A stretch of DNA of 64,000 nt from Aptenodytes patagonicus (taxonomy: Eukaryota > Chordata > Aves > Sphenisciformes > Spheniscidae). The position numbers and the translations under genes were made by a program. The notes under the pieces were generated by a model, which saw only the letters and a list, made by a program, of their open reading frames with translations, was not told where the DNA came from and did not search any database. The stretch covers positions 3,911,001 through 3,975,000 of the forward strand of contig NC_134970.1 in assembly GCF_965638725.1 (NCBI RefSeq), read 5' to 3'. Of the stretch, positions 10,090-24,100 are shown in pieces (the stretch's first letter is position 1; every line of letters starts with the position of its first letter).

Positions 10090-13000
10090 AGTCTTTCTGC
10101 ACAGCAAGTGTTGTGCTGTTTTGTATTGCTTATTTACAGCTTTTGAATTTTTCTGTTGCATGGAGACAATTCTTCAGCAGAGTTTTATCTCTGATTTGGT
10201 TCAAGAGCTTTATACCCCTGAAGCAAACTAATTTCCCTGTGGCAAAATCTGCAGGAATTTTTGCATTCCTATTATGGGTATGTTCTTAGCTTGCCTTCAT
10301 CTTTTATATCTGATGGGAGTATTAAAATCTCCTACCTCTCAGATGATACCGATGAAGCCTCGGTAGGAGCCCTCTCATGCATTGAAAGAGAATACCAACT
10401 GCTTTATCTCATTGTTTGAAAGGTAGGTAATAAATGTCCTATCCCTGCACGCCGTTTCTCATTTGAGAAATCCTGGTGACTTCAGCAGATTTAGCGAACT
10501 AAGGAAGGATTTGGGGAATAAGAGCCAAAAATTTATTACAAGACTTAACTATATGATATCACTTGAATATTTTTTTTTTTTTTAGTGGTGATTTATTTTT
10601 ACAGCAGGAAAACCAGGGAAATTAGATCCCTTTTGAGCCATCTGTCCCCTTGGTTTTACATGTTCAGTATCTGTCTGGCTTGTAGCTGTCATTTTTTCTT
10701 CTCCTCCCTGCTCCACCCCCTGCTCCGTCTTAGAATAAGCAGAAACATGCTCATTCAGCCACCAACCTTTGCGCTGAGCCTCCTTCGTGGTTGCTGGGAA
10801 GGCTGTGTGTAGCAGGGTTCCAGCTCTGCGGCCCGTGTCCTGGACGTGAAGGGCAGGTGTAGAGAAGGTCTAAGGATGGCTTTAGGAAGGGAGATTTGCA
10901 AGAAGGACAGCGGGTTCCTCGTGAAGATGCAGTGTGCATCTTGCTCTCGGGAAGTATTGTTGGTTCCTTGCCAATACATGGGTCTTGAAGAGTCTGAAGA
11001 GCAAGTAAAACAGAAATAGATTTCTCCTAAATAGATTTTTCCTTCTGAAGCAGTGGGGGGGGGGGGGGGGGGAAGAAGCTGTTTTGTTACTTGATTTGCT
11101 GCCTGGTGGAGAACTAGCTATTTAGATATGACTTTGTGATTATCATTTCTACCTGTAAGCCTAATTAACTGTTAGAGCGCCTAGAGCTTTTAGTGTGGGC
11201 ATTTAATAAATTTAATCAGCGCTGGGTCCAGAAAGACCTGGTTAATGAGCATAAATGGCATAAGGTACCCTAAGTGTGTTAGAAATTCCAACACGCTGAA
11301 TATACTGAATTTTTGCAACTCTTAGCTCAAGTTCATGACATGTGCACTGACTTCAGTGGGACTATTAATTTTCAGTGATGAAAATCTGACCTGCTGTCAT
11401 TCCATGTAATTAAGTGTGGCTGGGAAAACTTAGGAAAACAAACTGTAGTCTTTGTGGGGATAGTTATTTCTGTCCTGTTTTCCATTTTAAGACTTAAGGT
11501 TAAAAAAAACACCTTTTAATGGTCAGATTAGTTATGCTGAATGTTGCTAATGCTTTATTAATTCCCAAAAGATGCGTTCTGTAACCAGAGATGTCAAAAC
11601 TCAGGTCACATGTCTTAAAAGCATAAAATGTGTGCTGGAATCTCTGGGGACTTCTGTGCTCTTATTAATACATTGTACTGTTCCTAGAGTAATAAAATGG
11701 GACCCCTTGAGCTACATTCTGCCTTCAATTACACCATTACAGCCATTGACGTCAGTAGGTTTCCGCGCATGTAAGGTTGGGTAGGATTTAGCCCTTTATG
11801 TCTTAGCAAAAACGTCTGTTGCTGTAACTGCATTCTGTGAACGAGGGGATCAGCTGCCCCACATGAGGGGCTGCTTTTACTCTGAGGCGTTTTACTTTCT
11901 GGATGGACAAAATGACTGTTTTTCAGTCTTACTAGCTGCAGTAATCCTCCTCGTTCTGCTCGCTCCAGCATCAATGTGGCAGGTTAACGTGGCTTCGAAC
12001 ATGCTAGTCTGCATCTTAACAAGGCTTCAGGGGGCTTTCAGTTGTATTACATTAACAGATTGAGCCAGTGTAATTGAAACCCCCCTAATTTTGCCTGCCA
12101 AGGCATGGTCTGGAAGGTTGTTTGCCTGTTGCTCCCCGGTGTTTTCTCAGAGAATGCAAGATCTAGAGGGAGAGGCTGCCAAGCTGTAGTCCTGTACCAC
12201 TGTGGATCCTTTTTTCTGCTTCTGCACCTCAAAAATCACTGGCAATGTTGTTTTCTGTGAGTTGAAGCCTGACCTAGAGGGGACTGGGGATCTTGGGGAC
12301 GTGGGTCTCACCCTTGCATTGTTATAGCTTTCCCCCTCCTAGCTCTAAGTAGAGGCTGGGTGATGTTGCCAGGGTCACCAACACTTTAGTGGCAGAGAGA
12401 GAGAGTCCAAGTCCCACTGCCACCCTGGGGATACTTTGGGCTTTTGTTCTGTTTTGTGCTGTGGCATTTTTTATGAGGAAGTACTTACATAGCAGCTGCA
12501 CCCTGCTAAGCTTTACAAAGAGAGTGAGGACATAAGGGCCTCGTTAATCTTCAGTTTTAATTCTTAGCAGACATTACAGACTGAGAGCTCATTCCAGTGG
12601 GGAGCTGTTGAAGAGTTGAGAGGTGTGTGACTGTGGATTTCTGTGCAGGTATGGGTTCAAAACAGACCAGGCACTGGTCAGAAAGGGAAGGTGTAGGGAA
12701 AAGACAACAAAGCTCAGGAAGTGGAATTTGTGGGAAGGCTGGCTGGTGAAGGAGCTCACAAGGAGACCACGAGGTTGTGGAGTGTCCTTGTGCTGGGGCA
12801 GAAGAAAGCAGGCTCCCACCTGTCGCAGTAAATTACAGCGCGTTGCCTCAAAACGTACTGGGACAAGATGGGGGGGGGGGGGGGGGAACACTTTGTCCCT
12901 GTGCAAAGGAATTGTGTCTGTGACACCACTGACCTGTGCTACGTGCCATCAGTGCTGCACGGTCCATGACCACTTGCTTGCAGCTTTGCCCCGGCTCAGT

Positions 13001-13300
13001 GCTGCCTAGAGAGCAGGACTCGCCGCTCCCTGGCAGGTCCCCGACGGTACCTCCTGCAGGATGCAAAAAAGTGTTGTCCCAGCGGTTGCGGGTGACTCCC
13101 GAGTGTGGCTGTCCCTTGCTGTGGACAGGCTTCTCCCCCGGCCTCAGTGCCGATGTCCCTTTGTGTCTGACAAAACACGTTTCCATCCCCTCATGGCTCC
13201 TGCACTGTGGCGATGAGCGTGTGACCTAGGGGCCTTCGAGTGACCTCTGGCAAAGGCCAGTATGGCTCGTGGGACTTTGTGTGCCATCAGCGCTGCCTGG
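10090..13300. other. MED20-USP49 intergenic region, no gene seen
   Basis: AT-richer spacer between the MED20 3' end and the USP49 CpG island. It contains G runs of 18 nt (11055-11072) and 17 nt (12870-12886). I recognise no coding exon, RNA gene or transposon protein here. CR1 LINE fragments would be expected in a bird but I could not identify one by eye. Confidence 0.55.
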
Positions 13301-13310
13301 CCCCACGGGG

Positions 13311-13500
13311 TGCCCACCTCCGTCACCTCAGAGGCCCTGTGGGATGCCCCCCATCACTTCAGGGGCCCTGTGGGGGTGCCCCCTCCCGTCACCCCAGGGG
13401 CCCTGTCACCTCAGGGGCTCTGTGGGGTGCCCCCCCCCCCGTCACCTCAGGGGCCCTGTGGGGTATCTCCCGCCCCACGCAGCCACCTCAGGGGCCCCGC
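13311..13500. repeat. GC-rich minisatellite upstream of USP49
   Basis: About five or six imperfect copies of a roughly 30-40 bp unit built around CACCTCAGGGGCCCTGTGGG plus a run of C. Copies begin near 13324, 13352, 13392, 13409, 13444 and 13480. Unit length varies through the C run. It ends about 400 bp before the USP49 promoter motifs. Confidence 0.8.
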
Positions 13501-13599
13501 GGGAACGCGCCACCTCCCGCGCTGCCCCTTTAAGAGTCTCTTTGTCTCCGAAACATCCTTATTTACCCTCCCGTGACTCAACCAAACTTCAGTCTGGGA

Positions 13600-15100
13600 T
13601 TCACAAAGCCCGGTACGTCACCGTCCGGGGCCGGGCCCGGGCAGTCCCCGCCCCTCGGCGCTGCCCTCCTGCTACTCGACCGTAAGCCATTGAAGAGCTC
13701 TCCCTAGCGGCTACGCAGAGCTCGTAAGCTCCGCCAGAACTCGCTGTGCCGCGGCGTAGACTGCGCAAACGACGTCCGTCCGTGCGCCAGTCGCGCCGTT
13801 AGCGCCAGGCTCCGCTCTACGGAATTGGCGTAAGCAGCGGCGCTGAATGGGGAGCGGGACGAGGGGGAAGGCGAGAGCGCTGTGTGGCGTGCTCTCCAGC
13901 CAACGGCGGGGCGGGGCGGGGCGCGGCGGGCGGCCAATGGGCGGGGAGAGGGCGTGGCCGGTGGCGGTTGGGGTGTCTCGCGCTGGGTGACAGCTCGCGC
14001 GTGCTGATGATGGCGGTAAATAAAGGGGCTGGGGGGGGGGGGGGGAGGCCGCGACCCCCCCTTGAGGGCGGGGGGGGGAGAGGGGCGGGGGACCGAGGGG
14101 GGGACACCCCGCTGTGAGGAGGGTGCTGAGGGGTCCTCTGATGCCCCTCCGCCCCCCTCCCCCCGAAAGGCGCACCCCCCACCCCCCACCCCCCGGTGCG
14201 GTTGGGGGGCGCGGGGAGGGGGGGGCGCTGAGGCGGACCCCGACACCCTCCCCCCCCCCCCCCCCCCCCCCGGCCACGGCGGCCGCCGTCTTTGTTTGCG
14301 GGCGGGATCCCCGCGCCGGCCTCGGCGGCTCCGCAACTTTCCCTTTGTTGAGGCGCGGGGGCCGCGGGAGCGCCCCCCCCACACCCCCCCCCCACCTACA
14401 CCCCCCCCCCCCGGGACCGGCCCTTCCCGGCGGGGCCCTCACGGGGGGCTCTACCGCCCCCCGCCGGCCGGGGGGGGGAACAGCGCCGGGGGCCGCGTCC
14501 CGCCGCGGGTGGGTGGGGGAGTGAGTGGGTGCCGCGGGTCGTGGCCTTGCTGCCGGCCGGGGGGGTGTGGGGGGGGAGCACGCCTTGAAAAACTCCCCCG
14601 TAAACCCCCATGCTGTGCTTGGACGGGGGGAGAGGGCACAGAAATGGGGGAAATCGGTGCCGCTTCATATTTTTGGGGGGGGGGGGGGGGGGGGCGCTGT
14701 GGGTTTCGCGCGTTCCCCGCCCGCCGCGAAGGTAAACGGTAGAAGTTAATAACGGGGGGGGGGGGGGGGGGGCATCTTGGGTTTAGGTCTCTCGATGGCG
14801 AGCGCCCGCCCGAGGGAGCAAAGCATGCTTTAAAATCACGTTTTAAACATCATTCGAAGCAGAGGGGGGGTCGCAGCGATTTATATCCCCTCCTGCGAAC
14901 GCTCGGATAACCGAAGAAAATAACTGCTTACGCGCGCGAGCCCCCACAAACAGGAGTCGGTTTTAGAAAAGCTGCTAATTTTAGGAAACGCGCCTGCTAA
15001 TCGTGTTACGTGCAATTGTACGTGGGAAAAAGAGGTATGATCAGTGTGTCAGAACGGCTCCTGATCTCCAGGTACAGTCAGCGGGGGAATATCGACGGGC
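13600..15100 (+). promoter_or_regulatory. USP49: USP49 CpG-island promoter and probable first exon
   Basis: The sequence becomes very CpG-rich from about 13600. Tandem GC boxes (GGGGCGGGGCGGGG) lie near 13910 and a CCAAT box (GGCCAATGGG) near 13932. A plausible non-coding first exon would end at the donor-like GCG/GTAAAT near 14016, but this is not proven. The next + strand gene downstream is USP49, whose coding begins at 32961 behind a splice acceptor, so an upstream 5' UTR exon is required. This is the only CpG island between MED20 and that exon. The long open frames here on both strands are GC-driven and were rejected. Confidence 0.65.
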
Positions 15101-15162
15101 GTGATGGAAGCGCCCAGTTATTTTGAAATATATACCGGGGCTGGGGGGGGGGGGGGGGGGGG
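14031..15162. repeat. Cluster of very long G and C runs
   Basis: Pure runs: G at 14031-14045 (15), C at 14250-14271 (22), G at 14675-14694 (20), G at 14754-14772 (19) and G at 15143-15162 (20). All sit at or just downstream of the likely USP49 start. Exact lengths may be affected by sequencing error. Confidence 0.85.
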
Positions 15163-15169
15163 TAGCGCC

Positions 15170-18100
15170 TTTACTTTTCAGAGCTATGCTTGTACTTTTA
15201 ATCGGGGCAAGATGCTGCGAGCTCTTGAAGTCGCTGAGCTCGTCTCGTGCGAAACGTTGCGACGTTTGGTCCTTTCATACGCTGCATCTTCAGAGAAGAT
15301 GCTCGCTGGAACCTGAGGAGCGTGCGGTGAAAGATGTGATAGGCGCTACCGATTCCTCAGCCCAGGCAAAACTCTAATTGACTTCGGCGGGAGCTTCTGA
15401 AGGGGTATCAATCGTTCCCACGCAAAGGCAAGGCAAAAAATAGGGACCGGGTTAAAAGGGATGACGGGGAGGTGGGACTGGGAGCAAAAATAAGGTGTCG
15501 GGGAGGGGGAGGAGGGGGGGGGCTGGTGGTGGTGGTGGGGAAGAGATCTGAGCTGTTGCTCGAGAAAAGGAAACGCACGGCTGGGACGTGAGAATGAGGG
15601 CAGGAGAAGGAGCCGCAGGAGCGGGGAGGGCGGGAGCGGGTAAATCGGCAGAATGGCGAACGTTAAAAACTCTCTGCGTGTGAACGCTGTGGATTAAACT
15701 TGCCCTGGGATTAAACGAGAGTCAGTGTAAGAGAAGTGTCTGGAGTGGCGCCCTGTCTACAGCCGGCAGTAAGCGTGGTGCTGGGGTTTGCGCTGAATTT
15801 CTGCTTCTCTGCCTTTGGCAGCTACGCTTGGGGGTTGCTGCTGTTTAATAATTGTCAGATATGTTGGTATGATGTTAAAAAAAAAAAAAAAAAAGAGGGC
15901 AGCGAAAGCATTTGGTGTTGTTTTTCATTGCTTTGCAAATATTCTAGGTGCAAATATTTGAAAATTACGTGCCAAACATGAGCAGCATTTGATGTTTCTC
16001 AGCTAGGCGTGCTTTCAAACGCGAGGCTGCAAACGGTAAACGCTTGTTTACTTTTCCCCTAATCATTCTTCCTATTAATGTGAGCTGACTTCAAGTGAAA
16101 AGGGCGTTTTGAAGTTGGCAGCTTTTCAGGTCTGGAATAGTTCTTGGTCTTGTGCAAGTTCTGTTTGTTACAAAGAATTTTGCTTATTCAGGAGCAGGGC
16201 TTAACAATAGTCACGTATGCAACGGTTTATAGAGTGTTACAGCCAGTAAGTCAAAATTGGGGATTTATTTAGCCGTTGTGTGTCCAAAGATCGTTAGTAA
16301 AGAATCTGTCGCCGCAGTTCCTGCGGAGATTCAGATTGCATGTGGTATAAAGCCCTGTGGTTGACAAGACACTCTGGAGGCCTGTGAGAATGGAGAAATT
16401 GTGAATAAGCCTCATGTGCTGCGGCTTGCAAAATGAAACAGCGCTTGGTCTGATTAGTATTTGGATTGGTAAACTCGAAGGGAACAGCAAAGGATCCATC
16501 TTTCACGTGCTGTACCGTTAATCATGGGAATACTGCTGACGGGAAAAAAAAAAGGGCACGTTTAGCTGGGTGTATCGCCTCTCTGCTGCTGGGTGTGAAA
16601 GCCTTGAGTGCGGTTTCTTGCTGCAGTGGATTTCTTGCGACTAATCGTAATCCTTCGCTTGGTGTTCGCTTGTTTGCAGCTCTCTGTCCACATCAGACGT
16701 TGCAGGTTGTTTTCGTCAGTGCTGAACGCGCTTACTTGTTAATTGGGGTTTTTTTAAAGTAGCTACTGTTTTGTCTCAGCACCTAAGAACGAGTGACAAG
16801 AAGCACTTTCTCTAGCGGCAGAGGTGGTATAAATTACTGAATACGTCTCTTAAGATCCTGTTTTTATTGGCCTTTTTTTTTTTTCTTTCGTTAGCTATTT
16901 TTATACTGAAATTTCTTAGGACTTCTGCTGGGACTCATAAAGTGCAGTTTAGTGTTTTCTCAGCCCTTAGAAGATGTTAGTGGATAGATTTAGAATAGCT
17001 AACAAATGGAAATGCTACGAAATTCAGCTTCTGTCTTACAAGGTACGTATGAATTCTTTCACGTGCGTTTTTGGTTCAGGGAAGTGTGAAAGGGTTTCTG
17101 AAGTTGACCTCAGCTCTGAGTCAAACCAAAACTAAGGTTTTTGTTTTAAGGTCGTTCGTTAGAAATTAATAGAGAGATGCTAAGATAAGTTGTTTGAAAA
17201 CTTTGCCTGTAACTGGGTGCAGCAATTCAGATCGAATGGGGGAAAAGGAAGATGGGGTAGCTCTAGCGAGCGAGCTCTGAGCTGCGTGGTGGGACGTGCT
17301 CCGAAAGATCCCCCCGATCCTTTATTTTGTGCGCAGGAATCCTCTCCAGCGGATGAGAGACACTGGAAGTTTCTCACTTTGTTTAACAACCTTTGCAGTT
17401 TTCATCTTGAATATTTCATCAAGGGTTGGTTTTGTTATTTTGGGTTTTTTTTTTTCTCCTTTGGGGAATGAAACCCTGGGAGATGTTCTTGTCTCAGCAG
17501 CCTATTGTTAATTGCTCAGTGTATAAACACTTCACCTTTCCTAAACACTTAACCACAATGAACAGGCTGTTGAGTTGATGCGGGTAGGTTGTATAGAAAA
17601 AAGCCCCCCCCTTCCTTCAACGTCAGTGAATGGAAGACCATCCTCGTTAGCGTGAAACCCTTAACGAGTCATTGCTTTGGAGGGTACTAAGCAAATTCAA
17701 CAAATTGTTTAACAGAAACCACTACCGTTTTAAAATCCGATTTATAGATCAGAATGTCTCGGTTGTTTGTTCATATCTCCGTGTATACCGACGCTAACGC
17801 TCTTCACTTTTGTTTTTATTAGACTTTAGATCAAAGATGGCTCATGCGAGGCTGTTAAGTCGTATGTGGCTTGCGAGCCACTGAATTACAGCCCCAGCAT
17901 GCAGGCTTCATCACGTAACTGGCAGCAGAGCTACGGAGCAGCTATAACACGCCACTGAAACAAAAAAGATTAAAGTGGGAGTGAGGGGAGAGAAGGTAAA
18001 AATGGAGGTGGAGATTCTGTCCTTTGCCAGTGTCGTAGGGAAATAATTTCTAGGTGGTCTAAAGCCGGTTATTTGTATATTTGCAGCAATTCATATCATA

Positions 18101-21100
18101 GCATATTGAGGAAAACGCAAATTGAAATGCACGCTCTATTACACTGTATTCTGCTGGTTTCGATGGGAAAAAAGACCCTTTACTTTTTGCTACAGTGTTA
18201 GGAAGTGAGTTAGTATCTTTAGTGGGCATAAGATAGGTAGAAAAAAATAAACTTGTCTGCTTTGGGCTAAGTGTTGTTAATTAGCTTCTTGCTTATAAGA
18301 TGGTAACGAGTGCACATTAACTATTACACCTCCAATACGTTACAAAGATCAGTATGAAATCTCTCAGAAAATGGCAAACTTGTTGGGGCATACCTTGAGT
18401 TTTTTTAAGGAAGGCTCACTAGAGAAGTTCCTTTAATTAGGTGATTTTAATGTCATTCACTGGGAAGTCTGTCCTCTTAAGAACTTTACCGAGAAAGTAG
18501 AAGAAAAATCCGGGCAGCTATCTGAAAAACAGAAGCTTTTTCCCTTGTTCCTCCCCACGCTGCGCACGCTTGCTTTCTCGTCTCGCTGCCTTGGCTGTGT
18601 AATTCAGCCGCATTTTCAAATGAAGACAGAAAACTGGAACATGCGGATCTGACAGCTCAAAGTTAGTGTGAGTGCATTTGAAATGTATCTTGTGTAACAT
18701 GTCAGTCGTGACGAATGTACTCTTTAAAAAAAAAAAAAAAATCCTGGCCAAGGAGATGCTTTTTCAATGTTTTGTAACTTTGCTAACTGAAATGCAGAAG
18801 GGTGCTTTAGCCAAAGCGAAAACCGCGTACTCAGACACAGGAATCCCTACGGAAGGTTGGAATTGCTAATAACGTGGTCCATCTTGGTCTTTAAAAGAAA
18901 ATAATAGTTTGGTCTATTATAGTATACCTCAGTGTGTAGTGTATATCACAAAAACTTTTACACTCGACCTTTAACCAAGCATACTGAAAAAGAAACTTTT
19001 TTTTCTCCCCCCTCCGGGTGAAGCCAGTGGCGGTTTTGAAAGAACCAATTTAATGGAGAAAAGCTTTAGTGCATTTATGTTCTTTTCAGGCTTTTCAGTC
19101 AAACCATGGAAGATCAAGTCAAGAGTTATGGGCCACAGCTGTGTTCCTCCATTGAGATCTTCTATAGGACATCAGCTGAGCTGATTAAGAAATGGTGACC
19201 ACAGTTCCATTCCCTTATTCACTCTGAAAGGCAAATCCGTCCACTTGATTGAGAAGTATTGCCTTGCAACCATATTTTCCCATTCACTTTCAGTGGGCGG
19301 CTTAGATTTGATTAAGAAATACTGTCCTATAATTACATTCTGTTCCTCTCTCTCATGCTATGAAAAGCCTCTGAAGACAATTCAAGGTTTTGAACTTTAA
19401 ATAAAAACGGTATGGAAGGAGGGTCTTTGCAGCCCGGCTAGGTGGGTATGCAGATGAAGTGATAAATAGCTTTTAGCTAGAAATGCTAAGAGAGTATCCT
19501 AAGAAGGGCGGTCAGCGCTGGCTTGTGTTTCTGTACTGCTACGGCTTTGTTCCCCACTTTCCTGGAAGGGATCGGTGTCTCTAAGCCTGACTCCGTTCCA
19601 ATAAGTTTGTGACAAATGTGCTTTCCTTTTATTCAAACAGCAGAGCTGTATTTTATATTAAATCCTTCCTTTCTTTCGGTGTGAGGGGACCCGGTTCGTC
19701 TCTTGCCTGGTGCCGAAGCTAACTTTACCCACTAATTTTAGACAGTTTAGAATTTCACATTATGTTGTATATTAAATGCGTTCCAGCTGAATAACAAGTG
19801 CCTTGTGTGTTAAGAAAATGATAGAGATTTGTGGCTGACTTCTGGCTTGAACATTGTCTGCATAAATATTGAACTGTGGACTATCAGAACAAATAATTTT
19901 TTCATACACTAAACTTCAGCAGATGAATGCCTCCCCTCCCGCCCCTGCAGATTTGTGTAACTCAGTCAGATGAGGAGCTAATGTCTTTTTTGACTAATTG
20001 GGGTTTGCATTTGTGTTCACTGGGGGGGGGTTTATACTTGACAACAGTTGGTGGGTTTTCGGGGGGGGGGGGGGGGAGAGATTTAAGGATCAGTTTAAAC
20101 AGACTATACGTCTATATATTCATGTGTGTGCATGTATCTGTAGATGTATTGCTAGAACTGGACAACACGATCTGCTTTTGGATGCTTTTGGATGCTTAGG
20201 GGTTTTCCAGTCATTAACAAACAGTGAAAAGTGATATGTTCTAATTCGGAGATTGCGGCTGGCTTAGTATGAGTCAGAGGGATACTTAATGATGAATTAA
20301 CCGAAACTTGGATTGTGTGTAACTTAAAAAGCAAACCTTATCGTCTGATGGGGATGTGGATCAGCGGCTGGCTGCTTGGGCTGGGAGCCCAAGGAGATCT
20401 GCTGCCTGTAGCTGTCAGGGTGCGACTAAACCATGTAATTTCGGCATCGCGCTCTCGGAGGAGTGATGCCTCCAGCTCTTCCATCCAGTGATCTTCGTTA
20501 GTAGTTACCGGCTGGTTTTATTTTTGCTTCTTCGGGGAAACAACTTCTCTTCTCACTGCCCCATCCATGCCTCCTCTCACGGAAACGTAGAAGGCAAAAG
20601 CAAAGAATTAAGGCAGCTCGTTGGACCACGCCGGCTGACTTCTAATTAAATGGAGAGAGTGATGGCTAAATATCTCCATCCTCTGCCAAGATGCAAAAGT
20701 ATGGGGAAAGACTGCTCCTCGCTTTCCTTCCTAATGCTGCCGAAGGGAATGTCAGGAGGAGGAGGACGTTGAAAGGCTGACTCTTTAGGTCCCTGCTTAG
20801 TGGCTTCTTCCACGTTACTTTGTTGGCATGTAGTGAAACCGTTTGCTGACGGCATGGAAATTTTTGGTGTCATATTTTGGAGTATTTCGTGTAAAAACAA
20901 ACCACGCGTAAATGTATGCTTGATGTCCTCGGCAGAGAGGAGCCATTAGCTGGTTGCTGGACGGGAGAGCTTCACTGCCCGTCTCCGTAGAATTGGTCGT
21001 GTCTTCTGCAGCTGGAGAAATGTAACAGCAACAGAAGCGCCGCGCTGGGTACAAAGGAGCAGGTTGATCTGGATAGCTGTTTCTCTCCAAAGAAGAGAAC

Positions 21101-24100
21101 AAAGGGGGTTTTATGTGCTTAAAAACCACACAAACATGAAAAACATGTTTTAATTTTAAGGACAAGTATTCTAGACTTAGAGTAGTATTAATTATTCTGA
21201 AAAAATCCATGTAAAACTCTGCTGTTTTTTTTTTTTTTTTTTTAAAGTTAAATCAGCTAACTGTTTATTCACTGGAGTTGTGAGAAAGAGCCCTTAGCTT
21301 GGATTTAATGATGTTTAATCATTCTTTCAAAAATACAAAGGAGGTACTAAAAGCTGTTCAGCTAAGCTTTAAAGAACTAATAGCTATAACTCAGATTCAA
21401 AAGTGATTTAGTTCCAGAGGTAAGTCTATAATCCTACCAGTCATGAGTTAATCTGTCATCAGACTAAGACTAGAAGCAAATCTATTTAACTAAGAATAGT
21501 TAATTCACCCGAATGAGAGCAAGGATGAAGATCCTTCTCACAAGAGTTAGTTTATTTTGAGAAAATGTAATCTTCATGATAGAGAGTGAAAATAGCAACT
21601 GTTGTTCAAAGGTAGACTGAAAAATTCTGCTTTGAAATTTGCACTGCTCTTTTCCTGAACTTTTCAGGATGGTTCGGCAGCGTGGCTGCCCGACCTGCTG
21701 TTTTGGACACTGTGGAAATGAGTGAGTCGGTGAATAAGGAAGATAATACTCTATTTATTACAAAACTGGAAGGTTTTAGGAACAGCTTTTTGAGGCACAG
21801 GATCGTGACATCAAAACCAAATTCTCCTCTCCCTCTTTCCTTTCCTTGCCCTGTTGTCGTTTCATCTCAAGACAAATCGATGGGATGAACTCTAACCTCG
21901 TAGTAGGATAATTTGTTAAAATAACAGATGCTGTAGAATCGGGCCTCAGTTGATCTTCAATTCTTAAAGAAGATTAACCACCTGATATTTTGCAAATCGG
22001 GTTCCTGTTTCCTACCTCGTTCTGTTACGTTGTCGTGTTGTGGTGAGGACAAAGGCACTACTCCTCAGATAACGCCTGTAATTTATAGAAAAGGATTTCA
22101 GCCAGAACAGGATTCATAATATGCAAATCAGGAGTAATTCTGTCAGGAAGGGGGGAGGGAAAAAAGGTGCATTTGAGCAAGTGGAATTGTTCCTTATCTA
22201 CCAGAAAATAGAGGCTCAAACCTTGTGTGTCAGCTGGCAGGCTGGACGTAGGGGAGGTTGAGGCTGAAAATACACTTCTTAGTTTTATTAATGCCACTTT
22301 AGGTCTCCTTTTGCACACCTAGGAAGAGGAGGGTTTGCTGTATAGATTTTTTTTCCCAAGCGCAAATCGGGCACATCAGTTGAGCAGAGCAAGAGGACGT
22401 GTAAATCTCTCTGTCTAATTCTTTGTTGACAAGAAAACGGAGAAGACCTTGGTCGAGCCCAGCGGTCCAAGTGAAGGCTGGGTCAGATCATGGGCTGCTT
22501 CTAGAGCTGAGGACGCGGCAGCACCCTCCCATGCAGGGATGCGGGCATGCTTACGGATGCTATACGAATAAACACTGTTCAGCATCTTGGGCTGTTGTCT
22601 GGTTTTTGTCGGTTAGACAAATAAAAAATCAGAAGGCCTTGCTGCCTTTGGATGAATTGGTCACTATGATCTACTCCATTTACCAGCATTTATTAAAGCC
22701 CATGGAAAATTTTCTGTGCTGTTCTGTTTCACTCGCTTGGGGTTTTAAAAGACATAACAGTAGTTGATTGGCAAGTGAAGGAAAAGAAAATGATGGAGAG
22801 GTGTGTCGAAACCCTTCGTCATTTTCATCTTGTTGTAATCTCTGCTCCTCAAACATGTCGAAGGCACCTTTCCTGCTTAAAGCATAGCAAAATGTGACTG
22901 TGGAATGCTGTACTTATATTTAATACTATTTGCCTATTCATTATGGCTGTGAAGATAATAAGCCACAGCCTGCTGGGGTTGTCTTGTTCTTTATTGCTTC
23001 AGTAGATGGCACTGACATGTTCATTTGATTGCTTTATGTGTTGTATCAGCTGTGATGTTGTTTTAGATTAGTTAATAGTCTGTCTAAGATTTTGCCAAGA
23101 TGAATATGAATTAAAATGGGGGAGGAAGAACAGCAGAGGACTACCCATAACTTACCAAGTGTTCACTCTCTGGTATAATCCGTCTTTGTGTCTATCACAA
23201 AGAGATTCTCGAAGAGGCTGTTAGTCTGCTGCTGAATACCAGGGCTGTTAAATTGATCTCTGCTGCAGCCGTCAGTTTTGTGTGCGTGAGCAGCACCGAG
23301 AGGGTTCTCTGATGTGCTGGAGCTAGAAAACTTCACCTCGTACCTGTGCGATGGAGGGCTTTGGGTTTGGTTTGTTTTATCAAAATTGCGTGTCTTTTGA
23401 TGCAAAAGTTATCAGTTTTTGCAAATGATGGGGGAACGGAGCAAGGTACTGTAGGTCAAAACGTAACCGGTTCTGACCTTGCTAATGAAGCTCTTTGCCA
23501 GCAGTGGGAAGTTACGTTTAATTTGGTCGATGTTATTCTGAAGGCGGGTGGAAATTGAGTAGAATTTTCCCTATCACAGGTTGAGCGTGTGTTTTTTAAT
23601 ATCTTTAATATATGATGTCTGAACTATTGCTGCGAACCTCAACTCTGAATGTATTGTTTACGTGACAATTGGTGATAAATGTGATGTACACTGAATGCGA
23701 AAAATAATGTTTAAAGAGCGTGGTCAAAAGAAATAATGCTTTCTGCATTCTGAAAAATGTAGCTTTTTGGCTGCATTGTAGTAGGCCGTGATGAAAAAGG
23801 AATAATAAGGTAGGGAAAGGGGGGACGTAAGAGAATGGCTGTTTATCTCCTCTATTCCTGCTTTGTTAGGCCACGTTGAAATATAACATGGCTTGTTTTG
23901 TTTGACTTGTACCTTGTTAATTATTCTCAAACTGCCTTGTTCACTTGTGCACAGGTCCTGACCCGTGAATACGTAAGCACGTACTCTATCCATTTGAGCA
24001 GTCTCACTAAACTTGAATACTTGCTGAATTGGGCAGTGGTAAGTGTGAAAGGAAGCAAAAATACATCAGTTTTGGTATGAATCCTGACAGTTTGGGGGTG

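Noticed and set aside
13704-14442. Overlapping long frames on both strands in the USP49 CpG island
   Set aside because: Low-complexity Pro/Arg/Gly translation of GC-rich promoter DNA; no homology and no conserved start.
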